Assembly: GCA_014607495.2 (NCBI GenBank)
Contig: CP053152.1
Coordinates: 10,709,899 to 10,773,898 of the forward strand
Reading direction: 5' to 3'
From: Carposina sasakii
Lineage: Eukaryota; Arthropoda; Insecta; Lepidoptera; Carposinidae
Length of the DNA stretch: 64,000 bases
Part shown: piece by piece, positions 12,657 to 24,416 of the stretch
How the letters are laid out: each line of letters opens with the position of its first letter
Numbering within the stretch: position 1 is the first letter of the stretch
Position numbers and translations under genes: made by a program
The notes under the pieces: model-generated
What the model was told of the DNA's origin: nothing
Seen by the model: only the letters and a program-made list of their open reading frames with translations
Database searches by the model: none

Positions 12657-13643
12657 TATTATGACAAAAGGTTTAAAATGCTAAACCCTATAAAAAGCAA
12701 AAAATAACTTTTAACACTACGTAAGTACCAACTAAAGCATGTTAGACTATCTACTCGGGACTTTGTGCCACCTTTATATCGGAGGCATAACTGCTAATTT
12801 TGAACTGCAAATGGTTATGTTGATCGTACGTATGAAATTTTTTATTAAATTTTGTCGCGTCTGGGGACTGCTTTTTACCTTCAAAAATACTTACCTATAT
12901 CAAATGATTCCTACCTAATCACAACATTCGTATAAAAAATATCACCTATCTAAACAAAATTATATTTATAATTACTGATTAAAATGTATTTAATATTATA
13001 ATTTTTTTTTAATATTCACACACTACACAATACATTAACCTAGTCCTTTCTTATAGTAAGATCCCTAAGGTCTTGTGTCGGGGGTACTAAGCAACGGTAT
13101 ATAAATACATAGATAAGTATAGAAACATCCATGACTAGGAAACAAACATTGATATTCATCATATCAATGTTTGCACCTACCGGGATTCGAACCCAGGACC
13201 TATGGCGTCGCAGGCTACTAGACCAGTCGGCCGTCAAATACAATATAATAAAAATATAATGATATAATGTTTTAAAATAAGCAGATATTCAGAATTAAAG
13301 TGTACCTACTTTAAAACTCAATATATATACAACTACACTAAATTACAATTATATTTGTATAACAATGGGATTGAGGACTTCCTAATGTGTGCTTCTAACG
13401 TTAGGCTAATAAATTAGAGTGGTCCCCCGACGCGACAAAATTTAATCAAAAATTTCATACGTACGGTCAACAGCAGGCCAAGATAACCATTTGCAGTTCA
13501 AAATTAGCGGTTATGCCTCCGACATAAAGGTGACACAAAGTCCCGAGTAGATAGTCTGACATGCTTTAGTTGGTACTTACGTAGTGTTAAAAGTTATTTT
13601 TTGCTTTTTATAGGGTTTAGCATTTTAAACCTTTTGTCATAAT
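12657..13643. repeat. long inverted repeat (foldback arms) inside the TIR element
   Basis: Left arm 12657-12866 and right arm 13422-13643 are inverted copies, about 210-220 bp each. Shared blocks include ATGACAAAAGGTTTAAAATG, AAAGCATGTTAGACTATCTA, ACTTTGTGCCACCTTTATAT and ATTAAATTTTGTCGCGTC, with a small gap near TGTTGATCGTACG. The roughly 555-bp loop holds the nested SINE. The arms could fold into a strong hairpin, so transcripts would be a candidate siRNA source. Confidence 0.88.
13000..13236 (-). repeat. tRNA-headed SINE (family B) nested in the foldback loop
   Basis: On the minus strand the head (13236 to about 13174) shows a box A-like TGGTCTAGTAGCC and a perfect box B GGTTCGAATCC, ending in CCGGTAGGTGC. 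The body runs AAACATTGATATGATGAAT, then a palindromic AACATTGATAT/ATATCAATGTT, GGATGTTT and CCCCGACACAAGACC, to an AT-rich 3' end near 13000. The tRNA part is degenerate and continuous with the non-tRNA body, so this is a SINE, not a tRNA gene. A fragment of the same family lies at 17755-17815. Confidence 0.8.
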
Positions 13644-13765
13644 TTTTGCGTACTGTTTTTGGGCCGGGGGTTATTTTAAATTTTTGGACTATGTTGTCAG
13701 CACGGGAAGCGCTGCTGCCCGCCTCCCGGAAACCCTTAATCGCCTCGTACGATACCCACGGGCAG

Positions 13766-15132
13766 TAAGTATATTGTATTTAAAGTAAATGATAGTAAAA
13801 AATCTATCTTCCAAAAGTTGTGAGTAGGACAGGATTTATATCGACATGAAAGATTGAAATATACATAGTTGGAGCGCATTTCTCTTTCATCCCTTGAGAC
13901 TAGAATCGACGCATAAATCTAAAAGTTTTCGATTTAGTTTAATAGTCAGTACCTACGAGTATGGCAGAGAAAGAGTGCTTGGCAAGTAATGAGTTAAGTT
14001 GTTCTATGATTGAGGCTTATGTATGATGGCTATTATGATATAGAAATATCGCTAGGGTGACGATACTTTATGAAATTACCACAGTCTGAGCTTAGTATTT
14101 TAGCAATAATATCTATACCTATAATAAAAATGTAACGGATCGCTGTCTATACATGGAAGATATATGAGAAAAAATATTATAGGAGACCCTTATCAACGCA
14201 ATAGTACCCAAAAGAATGATTTTTGGAATTTTTGTATGTTTATCTGTGCGTATGTGCACGCTAATCTTAGCGAAAACAATAGAAGTTACTCCACACGGCA
14301 CGTTTACAGCACAGTTATACCTATACGCATTACTTATTCAACCTTAATAGCTATGTCTTTTATATCATAACATTTACTCAAAGCTATCATTATAATATCG
14401 GTTTCCCTTTTTTCCACTTAAAGCAACTATCATAGCATCGCATGACTTATCGGTAATCCGCATATGTCACTTTTTAATTTTTATTACTTATGATATAAAG
14501 TATTTATGTATATGACGTACATGAAAGTGCATTTCTTTATATGCAGCCGCGTGGGTATTTTTTAGTGTGTCGAACTACGCATCTTGTAATACGAACAGAG
14601 ATATTTACATGCAACGTTAAAACTCGTCCTCTTTTTCTGCGCTGCGTTACATGTTGCAGTTTAAAAGTCGCCTTAACACGGTATCGTGGTGCACCTACAG
14701 GCTCCACCCGCAGTATATAAAAGTGCATTACTAAATTGCTTTCACACACCGCTTTCGACGAAGAGCAGTAATTGTGTAGACGACGACGTTCCGTTGAAAC
14801 ATAATTTTAGAAGATCCGAGATGGCCGAGTGTCTTTTAGTTAGTGTGCCACTGACACAGATTTATATTTCTAAGATGGAGTCGCTGTAGTGTACTTGAAC
14901 TTAATTTTGGTACTGGAATATTATCAGCAACAGCTTGTTGTCTCCTTAGATAATTTAGTGCTGGGAATACAAACATGATAGAGAAAGCTCTCTCACTCGT
15001 TTAATATACGACATAAGTAACATATTTTTTGACGTTACTATTCGTCTGTTCCCATTTAATTATAGCCCCAATATACTGTACATACATTTCTTAAGAAGAT
15101 ATAGCCCCTAAAATATAAATCTATAATAAATC
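13766..15132. other. non-coding stretch
   Basis: No gene supported; frames at 14119-14370 and 14537-14889 overlap on both strands and lack motifs. Confidence 0.5.
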
Positions 15133-15385
15133 TTCTATGCTGCTCTGGGAGTGAAAAAAAAAGTATAATACTACAGCTGCTTCTCTTCCCGGGCATACTG
15201 TACAAGTCAGACAGGTAGAGGGACAGGAGGGTCTTGGTGTTTTGTAGGCGATAGGTTGACTACTAACCGAACTTGTACATCTCAGCTATACTCTCAACAT
15301 TGGTCAGAAGTATGGTTCTATCGGGTTTTGGTGCTCTGCCTACCCCGTAAGGGATAAAGGCGTAATTATATGTTTGTAAGTATAT
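15133..15385 (+). repeat. SINE family A, near full-length copy
   Basis: It starts TTCTATGCTGCTCTGGGAG, passes an A-run and CCCGGGCATACTGTACAAGT, then CTTGTACATCTCAGCTATAC, and ends TACCCCGTAAGGGATAAAGG plus CGTAATTATATGTTTG. An inverted TGTACAAG/CTTGTACA pair lies in the middle. No tRNA-like promoter boxes are obvious, so the class (SINE by size and tail) is inferred. Confidence 0.8.
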
Positions 15386-16544
15386 ATAGAAAATATTTCT
15401 TATCACACTATTCTCTACTGGTATGTAGGTACAGTCATAATATTATAATTTACTCCAATCCTACTCGACCATTTGAACATAATGATTCGTCATACTTTCA
15501 ACTGGAGTAAGGTCGGACTCAAGAAAGCAAAATACAAAAAAGAAACAGTATTAAAGTTTACAGGCACCCCCAAATTGTGCCACGACAGGCTGAACAAAAC
15601 AGTGACCTTAATTCCAAATTTAGACGACGAAGACTGGCCGCTCCGTAAGAAAGCATCACTTTAATCTTGTCACAAAGCCTTACCTGATTCAGCGAGGTAC
15701 AAGCACTCTCCGGGCACAAACGCGAACGAATGGAGCGGAACAGCGCACATGCTGAATTACTTCCTAATGAAAAGAGGCGCAGAGTGCGACAGAAGTAAGA
15801 TGGGAGTGAGTTCGTCTCTCGCCGCTAACGAACGTGGTAGCCCTCTCGACCACCTCGAGAGCGCGGCTTATTAGCACAGCGCAAAAATGGGGTATTGCTT
15901 GACACCTGAATCCGTAGAATTGTCGAGTTTTCTAAAGCGAAATATGTTCTTTTTTTATGTATGTAGCCATTAAAATTATGTTTTTCTTCATCGTCAATAA
16001 GTCATCCGAAATAACTTTATTACTGTGGAAATCTAAATTGAGATATCCAGAAATATAATATGTTAACTTCGGCTATAACATTTAGTACAATAGATTAAAT
16101 TGTGTGAATCTCTCTGTTATGTTAATCTGTTGATGTTAATATTATCTACTAAATGTTTATTAAATCATATTTTTTTAAAATAATCACTTCATGTTTGCAT
16201 ACATATTCAGATTTTTCATTTAATATACTAAACTAAGATATCTTTCATACACAATGCGGGCGAGAAGTACCTATTGTTAAATATGAATTTACTCGAATTC
16301 CGTATTGCATAATGCGATTTTCCATGCAATGCCTGAATGAATATATTTAGTGAACTGTAAACTGATAAGCCAGGCCGGACACGTGCTTTTGCAGAAGACA
16401 TTTTCATTTATGTATTTTATTAAATAAATTATTCCTATTTCTTATGATATAGAGTTCATTTGGTTACATAAGGTAAGCTTTATGAACAGGGACCAGGTAT
16501 TTAATATATAGGTAATAGGTATGTACTCGTAATTTATACATACA
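15386..16544. other. non-coding stretch
   Basis: A short open frame at 15473-15664 is Lys/Thr-rich (KKAKYKKETVLKF) without recognised homology. It is not flanked by convincing splice sites. Confidence 0.5.
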
Positions 16545-16692
16545 TAATAATCACGCCTCTTTCCCGGAGGGGTAGGCAGAGATCACGGATCTCCATTTGC
16601 TACGATCCTGACACACCTCTTTCGCTTCATCTACTTTCATGATATTCTTCATGCACGCTCGTCGGTTTAGGGTACTCTTGACCTGACCTTTC
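16545..16692 (-). mobile_element. LINE 3'-end relic (reverse-transcriptase C-terminus)
   Basis: The minus strand reads openly as LNRRACMKNIMKVDEAK, EVCQDRSKWRSVISAYP, SGKEA and TGA stop, then a short 3' tail ATTATTATGTATGTATAA. The QDRxxW...SAYPxGK ending is typical of the C-terminus of a common insect LINE type (RTE-like by memory). Its last coding bases and tail match the 3' end of SINE family A. Confidence 0.75.
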
Positions 16693-17754
16693 TTTAGAAT
16701 TATATTTTAGAACCAATTTGATCGGTGAAAGTATTTATATCGTAATTTATACTTCTTCATATTATATGTTTGCTAGCTAACTTGATTATTCAGCTTCCAT
16801 CTATGTACGAATATACTGGATACCTATGTCAATAATTGACAAAATTCTTGTCGAATGTATTTCGTGTCGTATATACCTATACATACTCCACTATACAACA
16901 CTATTTAAAATAATTGTATATTATGAAATTATTCGACTTCTGAGGTCATTCTACTACCAAACACCAGCTAGTGATAATTTTCATTAAATTAAGTGCTGAA
17001 TATAAACGCTTTTCGATTGATAAACCGTAAATTTTCACATTATTCACCTGTTTAATAGGCAGCTGTACTTTTATTTTCGCCTGTCAGCTTCAATACCGTT
17101 ACGTAGTGATGTGAAGATAATGCCATCTAAATATCGACATTTCTTCAAATTTTATCGATTCATTATAATATTGAAGGACTCTATATGTACGTATATGTCT
17201 CTACCTATATATCTATTAGTATGTCGGCATTCTAGTATGTATTGTTAGAACTCCGTTTTCAAACGAAATTTCATACAACATTTATATGAATATTTACAAT
17301 CATTCGTTATGTCTGCCTGTTAGTCCGTCTGTAATCGTAGCCATATTCTAGAACTAATGGGCACTAATATGTTAATTAGGTTTATCTACTTTTTGGACTT
17401 ATTAACTTACTTTAGTAACTTATTAAATAACTTTTGCATTTTCTGTGAGCAATCAAGGAAAATTATCGACACGAATGTTATCGATACAATTTTATCACTT
17501 GCCCAGCCCTATGCCGTAATACGCATTCGTATCAACCGACGCGCATCAAGTGCCGAGAATCTGTCATTAATAAGCACTAAATAAATTAAAACACGTTGTA
17601 GCGTGAAATGTTTATGGTTACGAACTAAATGAGCTTTTATTCGTTAATGTACAAAATTATCCAAGGTAACATCATTAGCAAAATAACAAGTAATATGTCA
17701 ACAGTTTAATCATTTAGATTAAAGATCGTTTAGCGAACTAGCTCTACCTTCTGA
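16693..17754. other. non-coding stretch
   Basis: AT-rich DNA with no supported gene; the 17357-17584 frame shows no motif. Confidence 0.5.
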
Positions 17755-17815
17755 ACTAGCTCTACTCGTACGTTCTGGGTTCGAGTACCGGTAGGTACAA
17801 ACATTGATAATGATG
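17755..17815 (+). repeat. SINE family B fragment
   Basis: It contains CTGGGTTCGAGTACCGGTAG GTACAAACATTGAT, matching the box B region and adjacent body of the 13000-13236 SINE in the opposite orientation. Both ends are truncated. Confidence 0.6.
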
Positions 17816-17882
17816 AATATCGGTGGTATTTTCCCGACCCATTGATTTTTCTTGTGTAAAATATATTATGTATGATTACGTT

Positions 17883-18130
17883 CTTCTATGCTGCTCAAAA
17901 AACGTATAATACTACAGCTGTCCGGGCATACTGTACAAGTCAGTAGAGGGACAAGAGGGTCCTGGTATTTTGTAGGCGATAGGCTGGCCACCTGTCACTA
18001 CTAACCGAACTTGTACATCTCAACTATACCCTCAAAATTGGTCAGAAATAGCACCATGTGGTTCTATCGGCCCTTGGTGCTCTGCCCACCCCGTAAGGGA
18101 TAAAGGCGTGATTATATGTATGTATGCATG
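17883..18130 (+). repeat. SINE family A, near full-length copy
   Basis: It starts TTCTATGCTGCTC and carries all family blocks, including AGGGACAAGAGGGTCCTGG, GGCGATAGGCTGGCCACC, AACTATACCCTCAAAATTGG and CCCCGTAAGGGATAAAGG, ending CGTGATTATATGTATGTATG. It is the best copy for deriving a family consensus. Confidence 0.85.
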
Positions 18131-19286
18131 ATTACGTATACCCACGCAACAAGATCTTATTGTATGACTACTAGGCTAACTGTTAATGTTAATGTGTAAA
18201 AACAAAGCAGCTTAATAAAATAGCTGTTATAAGCTGGTCTGGTCGTAGCCATAACAGTATATCCAAACAAAATAAAAAAAAGCCTGCACTCATATCTCAC
18301 CTCCACAAATGGCGCTCCGATGTTAATGATTCGAATATGGTTCGAATAGCATAAACGTGGAGATCAAACATTTTTATTTGTTTGCCCACTCAACCGCACG
18401 GCTGAAACTAATGAAGAGCAGTTTCGATTAAATTAATATTGCTTTTATTTGTTTTTTTTTTGGCGCCTTCCGTGGGGCTCCCGATGTTCGCTCGCCGTGT
18501 TTCGCTCGATAAATTGATAACATGCAGTTCATTAGCTCGGACTTAAATCGGTAGTTTTTGGAGCAATCGGTGTTGGTGTTACATTCGCGTCGGCTTTTTG
18601 TGTACTGGCGCTTTTTGTCATTGTTATTTCTCTTTTTTCATAAATTGGAGGGTATTTTGCTTTAAACTATTTATGCATATATCGCTCATTTGGTTTCATA
18701 CTGACGCAAATGAGAAATTGAAAATCTTTATAATAATCTTGCGTTATGTATAGACAAATTATTGATTGGTATTGGTTTAAAATTTGTGTTTGCGTTATTT
18801 AGAAACACAAGGTTTATTAATAGGACATTTTATTAATATAACCTTCATAACATTCGATATAAGTCTTAAGTGCGGCGGCTTGTAGAATCGCATGTATTGA
18901 AAGTGTCAGTACAGAAACCATTCGACATTGACATAGCAAATTGTCATGAGTAAACACCTATTGTTTCTCGCAATACTCGAGCAGATAAACTTTCACTACT
19001 TAAAAGTGGGACTTATAAAAGTGAAAATCGAGTGAACCATTATACGTAGTAAGAAGAGGCGTAGTAACAAGACTATAGTAGGAACGGTTTAGTTGAAGGT
19101 TAAAACAAACTTTAATAAGCAACCGCACGGCAGCTTTATTCGAATTAAGTTTCCGTACTGAGTTGTTAGCACTTGAGCTTGTTCCAAACAGGTATTAATA
19201 TGACAGCTTGCCTTCTCTTGGTAGACGCTTAATGTAGATATCTTATTTGAGAAAACTTAAATTTTGGATCAGCTAAGGCAAATATT
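18131..19286. other. non-coding stretch
   Basis: No gene or repeat boundary supported. Confidence 0.5.
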
Positions 19287-19777
19287 AGGGGAAGATCGGG
19301 TAATGGGAGTCAGCGGGTAATAGTGGTCACCCACACATCTCCAAAAGTAACACTAATAGAAACGCGTTAAGGGTCCTCCCTGCACGGTCTGTTCCTCTCG
19401 CTGTCGCTGCGAGCCAAAGGCCAAGGAAAGAAGATGAAAGTGCCGAAAAAGGTGACCGAAAGAGTAAAGAGGAAGATTCCCCAGGAATCAAACGATCTGT
19501 ATCAGGCGTGACGCGATTTGTGTCAGATTTTTGTATGATCCTCATTGTCCACAAGGTGACCCCAATAACCCGTAACTTAGTGCAATGGGATTCAAATCAG
19601 TTTTTTTTTGTACTTTTATATTTCCCACGGATGATTATTAATGTGATGATTACTGATCTTAAATTATAGCTAATTAAGTAAATTTTGTTATGAGGCAGTT
19701 GCAATAAATTTTTTGTTAATTTTAGCTTTTGTATTCTAATTTTTGCTTAAGTGACCCCCATTACCCAATCTTCCCCT
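19287..19777. mobile_element. 491-bp element with 26-bp terminal inverted repeats
   Basis: The left end AGGGGAAGATCGGGTAATGG (19287 onward) and the right end (19752-19777) are inverted copies over 26 bp with two mismatches. A subterminal version of the same motif recurs inside: GGGTAATAGTGGTCAC near 19315 and the inverted GTGACCCCAATAACCC at 19556-19571, giving a nested pair of inverted repeats. No transposase frame. The 75-codon minus-strand frame lying between the subterminal repeats shows no motif. The flanks (AAATATT / ACGCTTA) show no clear target duplication. Confidence 0.8.
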
Positions 19778-22700
19778 ACGCTTATGAGGAGATAAAATGT
19801 GAAACTGGTTTACTTTTTAGTTAGGACCGATTTCTCAATAGACAAGTAGATAGTTAGTTCTAATTGATAATTAAATGCTGTCTATCTCTTACATAGATCA
19901 AGATAAGACACATATGATACTAGTGCAAAACAAGTCTGAGAAAGTATGATTTGTTCTTGAAATGTGTTTAAACAAAGCGTACAATAATAAACTTTATATT
20001 TTAATTACCCTGCATAGCTAAAATTTAATTATAACTTAGGATGAAATCTAATGCAATTTAATGCCCAATCGTGACCCAGATTAAAGTGAGGTATATCCGC
20101 CATAACTAGAATGTAAAACCAAAGTGTAAGGGATCCAGGGATGGAGTCACGCAATTAAGCCGCGTAATCGCCAGATGTAATCAACCGCGTTGATAAATCT
20201 CATCAGGGCCAAGTACCCGCCCCTCTCCTTCACACCCACGGCCCTCACCTCATTCTATCTCATCCGCGATTCACGTTTCCAAATGATTCAATCCCAAGTT
20301 GTGATATGGAATTAAAATTCCGACCAGCGGTAACTTTTGTTCGAAATTTCTCAGGCGCAGCGACAAATCGATGGAATCTACAGAACTCTGTGCGAATCGA
20401 ACACTCGTTAATGAAACTTCCCCCGCGCAATTAGGTAACCGTCTTGGTTTTATTAAATTTAATCAAGAACTTGTGTAATATTACACAGATTGGGCCAATC
20501 GAGCCGAGTACAAGTTTCGATAACGTTGTAGTTGGAAACTAATTTCCGAAATAAGCGAAGTAATCGCGGTTTCGACTCGGCCACCTTATAAAAAGGGATC
20601 AATGCTGTTATACGGGATGATCTGATAATGCGACCCTTCTCGGTGAACTCCTGTGTTTTCTATGTACGTATTATATCGGGGGAACGACGACGGTTATATT
20701 TACTAACGAAATAGAATTTGCCGCAAGACGTATTACAATTTCATGCTAGTTTGCCTTCTAGGCGTGTCATAACCTAAACAGCAATAAAATGCCAGAGCAG
20801 AAACAGGTTAGAGCGCATATATATTGTAGGTATAGGAGGCGCGTTATCGTTCGTGATAAGCCGCGCCGGGCCGGAACACCGCCCGCGCCGTCCGCCGCCG
20901 GGGGCTCTATCTGTGCTACATTACAGCCTCGCTTCAACATCATTTTGGTTCACACTTAATATTCACACTTCACTTCCACAGCTTTGCCTTGCATTGTGCA
21001 AATACAGCCTCTATTTCAAACCGTATCCGACCGAAACAAAGATTCCAAGCAACTGCCGCCGCCATTGTGTAAGCCACCTGAAAACCACGAGCACACTTTC
21101 AAAACAAGTATTGCACAATTTTAAACAAAGGTATAGACGGGACAGGCTGGCATTACCATAAACCGTGGGTCGGGTTCTACGCGAAATTGCTTTTTTGAAC
21201 TCCTTCAATGTTACCACTATTAGAAGTTAAGAAAAACTTGAATAAAGGTGGGGGAAAACGGCATGGCTGTGACGGCGTAATCACATTGCGACTCAAAGTT
21301 GGGTTAGTTGATGCAGAATGGAGTCAACTCCTCAGTGTTTACAGAGCGCTGCTTGCGTGCAACTTTGCCGCTTCGGGTGCAAGATTAGAAGTATTTACGG
21401 AACCCGCTGTGGGCGGGAACGTGCTTTTTAGCAATTCTACGACCCATAGGTACTACTTAAAGTGGGATAGTTATCGCCGAGTCCCGCGATATACAGACTT
21501 ACGTTCTTTAACGTAGTCATTTGTGGACTGCTTTCCATGGAATGTTTATTTAATGGAAATAGTCTGCTTAAGCTACCAAATGTGTCTATTAGATAACGAA
21601 ATCTTGGTAGGAAGAAAATTAGATAGGGAAGTTTCTCTGGGAGCTTTGCCGTTTTAGGTTAACCAATTGCTATTGTAGCTACCTAACTAGGTTTTAGTAC
21701 CCTATACTATCAATTTTATATTATAAATAGTAGGTAACATTAGTAATACTAATATTAGTACCTATTATTTCTATATTCATATGCCAAACGAAGCTAAGCG
21801 CTATAGGTACTCATAATATTAACATTGTAATGCTTTTTTGTGGTTATATCGAAAGGCATTAAAATGTCTTGTCTGGTAACACTAAAGTGCCTTTATAAAT
21901 AGAACTATTTTCCTAGTTTCATAAAAATCTGTTCGCTATTGAATAGATATCCACTGGAACGCTCCAGCGTTGAGTTTACGCGCGGAACGGAACTCCAGTT
22001 CCGCCGGTCGGTATCGGGGCGTGCGTGAACATATTTTATCTACTTCCGCCACTCGACTCCGGCCGGTAATTATCTACAGCGTGCTCCACAGTCATAAGAG
22101 ACCCTCAATGCGAGACTTGATAAAAATCCGGACTACATCATTAATTTACTGGTACTACAATTAAAAGTCTCAACAAATCACCAACGCCGACATATCATCG
22201 GATTTACAGTAAGGGTGAAATACAATAGTTAAGATAGCGGCCAGGGAACGCCATTGGGATAATTAGAACATTCGTTATAGTCAAGTATTTCGGAACATGA
22301 TACGCCTTTACCTATGTTTATTCATTTATCATTTCCGTGGTACGTTTTGGGTCAGTAGAATTTTGGTTAAGTTTACCCTCATGTGGTCTCAGATACCTCC
22401 CTAAAAATCTTTACGTTTAAGCTAGTACGAACAATGAGATATCTCTTGCTTGTGTTGGTCTGGACCTACAAAACCAAATGATCATTCTTTTCATAATCAA
22501 ACTAAACCATAATATAGAGATTCCAAAACAATAAAATTGCAGATAGATTATGGCGATATTAAAAAGGTTTAATTTGCTAGGTTAGGTTCAAATAATGAGA
22601 TTATTCTCCGATTTCTCGAACGCTAACCAACTGTTGATCGACAATTTAACTGGATTTCACATTTTTATTGTGAGTTAGTGCTGACATGCCGTCATGTAAC

Positions 22701-24061
22701 TTACATAACTAACATACCTACACGTCACATATCCGTCATATAATTATGCACGACGTGCAAATGCCCGTAACATACAATTAATGGCGATTATGCACGATTG
22801 TAAGTGAATTAATAATGCTAAGTAGACGGAAACAAATTAAACGTGCGAGATTATAGGGCATTTAGCATTGCTTTTTTACCCAGACAATTAGATATGACGG
22901 TGAAATTGTGAAAAATTTTAGCGTTGAAAGTTTACATGATCAATGTTATTCTAATTATATAAGCTGAATAAATATTTAATATTCTGTTTGTTCAAATTTT
23001 TGATAAAAATCTTTCGGAAGCAGTAATTTAGCGGTTTGTATGATATTATATTCATTAGCTTCATTTTAAGTATTATTTTAAAGTGTTTTGTTCCAGATTT
23101 ATTCAATTACATTTCAACGAAGCAACCTCATGTAATCAACATTTTTAATCAAAATTACACATTATTAAAATAATATTACAAAATTTACATGCATTAATTT
23201 TCACTTCCCTCGGGTATCCGGAAAATATACGAACTGTGACCCTTAACATAATATACGGTCGAAAATAAAATTCTGTGTATTATTGTCACAAATAATTAAA
23301 ATAACATATGTTACTTAATAAAATATGTAATGACTATGTTACTACTATTTTTATCTTTTTCTTACGTATTAAGAAAGTACCTTGAATTACTAACTTATTC
23401 ACTCTTGTGAATAGAGAATAGCTTTAAAAATAGCAGTAAAAATAATAAAAAGTTTTCAAATATATTATTTTTAATGAAATATAATACAAACATATTAAAA
23501 ACAACATCTTACGTACTTATCTACTGCGGCTTTTTCTAGCCTTTTTCAATCCCAACTAAAAGGTAGTTTGTTTGTTACCTCATCACAAATAAAAATTTAA
23601 AATAAAATTTAAAATTTTGCATACATATACGAGTAGTTAGGAGTACCGAGAAGGACATAGGCTTCATTCTGTAGTCAACAGGACAAAGTCGCGCGCAACA
23701 GCTAGTTCTAAATACAATTACTTTGGTAGTAGATCAGAAAATATCCGTTACGTTTTGTTCATTAGTGGCGAAGCTGGAGGCGGCGGGCCTCGCAATTAGT
23801 AGAGTAATTATTTACATAAATACGAGGATTCGCCAATAACAGTGTAGAATATTTACTGAAGACATCGTTTAAGTGTATTTAGTGGACTATTAGGGTAATT
23901 GTTTTATGGCGGTTGATAATAATGGGTCATGATAGGTAACTGCTCTAAGGCTTTAGACAACTATAATGGATTCTAGATTTAGTGCAACTGTTGCGCTGAA
24001 TATATAATTTTTATTTACTGTTATAGAACTGATAGCTAGTAATTCTGTTGAAAAATTGTAT
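19778..24061. other. non-coding stretch with a GC-rich island near 20.86-20.91 kb
   Basis: Mostly AT-rich. Positions about 20860-20910 are strongly GC-rich (CCGCGCCGGGCCGG, CGCCGTCCGCCGCCGGGGG). Open frames at 20853-21161, 21208-21516 and 21970-22164 cluster here because of higher GC; none has a recognised motif. Whether this marks an alternative promoter or enhancer cannot be told from sequence alone. Confidence 0.5.
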
Positions 24062-24416
24062 ATACAGGTGATTTTTGGTCGTCAACGTTTCCGGAAACTA
24101 CGGAATTTCCTCCATGGAAGCATACCTGGGAAGTGTCTGTTTTCCAAAATATTAGGTCCAAAGTTGAGTAAATAGACTAAATTTTTCTGCATTAATGCAA
24201 ATTGACGCGTGTAGCAAGATTTTTTCACAAGAAATAATTAATATCTGTCTATGAAAAAACTAGCATAAACACTGGACACAATAAATTTCGCTCAATCAAG
24301 TTTTTTTTTTTTTAAATAACATCGCTTCCCAGCATTTTTTTGGCATAAACTTAATTTATTTGATGTATAGAGTACGTACCTTTCGTTAAGGGTGGCAACA
24401 AAAAAATATCCTATAT
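24062..24416 (+). mobile_element. MITE family E, diverged long copy
   Basis: It begins TATACAGGTGATTTTTGGTC and ends GGTGGCAACAAAAAAATATCC TATATA, a mutated version of the CACAAAAAAACACCCTG end. It shares with the other two copies TCCAAAGTTGAGTAAATAGA, TTAATATCTGTCTATGAAAA, AACTAGCATAAACACTGGAC and TGGCATAAACTTA. It retains the CGTCAACGTTTCCGGAAAC segment absent from the 54.3-kb copy. Non-coding. Confidence 0.85.

Larger units (their letters stand above)
11908..13671. mobile_element. 1,764-bp non-autonomous TIR element with 8-bp target duplication
   Basis: The left terminus reads ACCCCCGACGCAAAAAC and the right terminus, reverse-complemented, ACCCCCGGCCCAAAAAC: 17-bp inverted ends with two mismatches. 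The identical 8-mer TATTTTAA flanks it at 11900-11907 and 13672-13679. The host sequence is a SINE, so the pre-insertion site can be reconstructed. No transposase frame is present. Inside are a GTGTGTCTGT-rich segment, a tandem duplication (12205-12494), a long foldback pair (12657-12866 and 13422-13643) and a nested tRNA-headed SINE. Eight-bp duplications occur in the hAT and P superfamilies among others, but the termini do not show the usual hAT CAGNG start, so the superfamily is unassigned. The ACCCCCGACGCAAAAA start is a pattern I associate with abundant lepidopteran repeats. Confidence 0.85.
11756..13765 (-). repeat. SINE family D copy split by a transposon insertion
   Basis: The minus-strand SINE family D (complete at 51511-51782) is present in two pieces, 11756-11907 and 13672-13765. 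The left piece begins with the CATCATCATCAGCCTATTGC tail and runs through CACGCTGGCCAGGCGG to GCAGTTTGTAT. The right piece resumes at TTTGGACTATGTTGTCAG and runs through CCTCCCGGAAACCC to CCCACGGGCAG. Removing 11908-13671 plus one copy of the 8-bp duplication restores a nearly continuous SINE, apart from a slightly longer T/A run at the junction. Confidence 0.85.

Noticed and set aside
13174..13236. tRNA gene call on the minus strand
   Set aside because: Continuous with a SINE body and located within a transposon loop; tRNA fold degenerate.
20853..21516. Two 102-codon + strand frames as a gene
   Set aside because: Open because of locally higher GC; no recognisable motif, inconsistent frames and no splice pattern.
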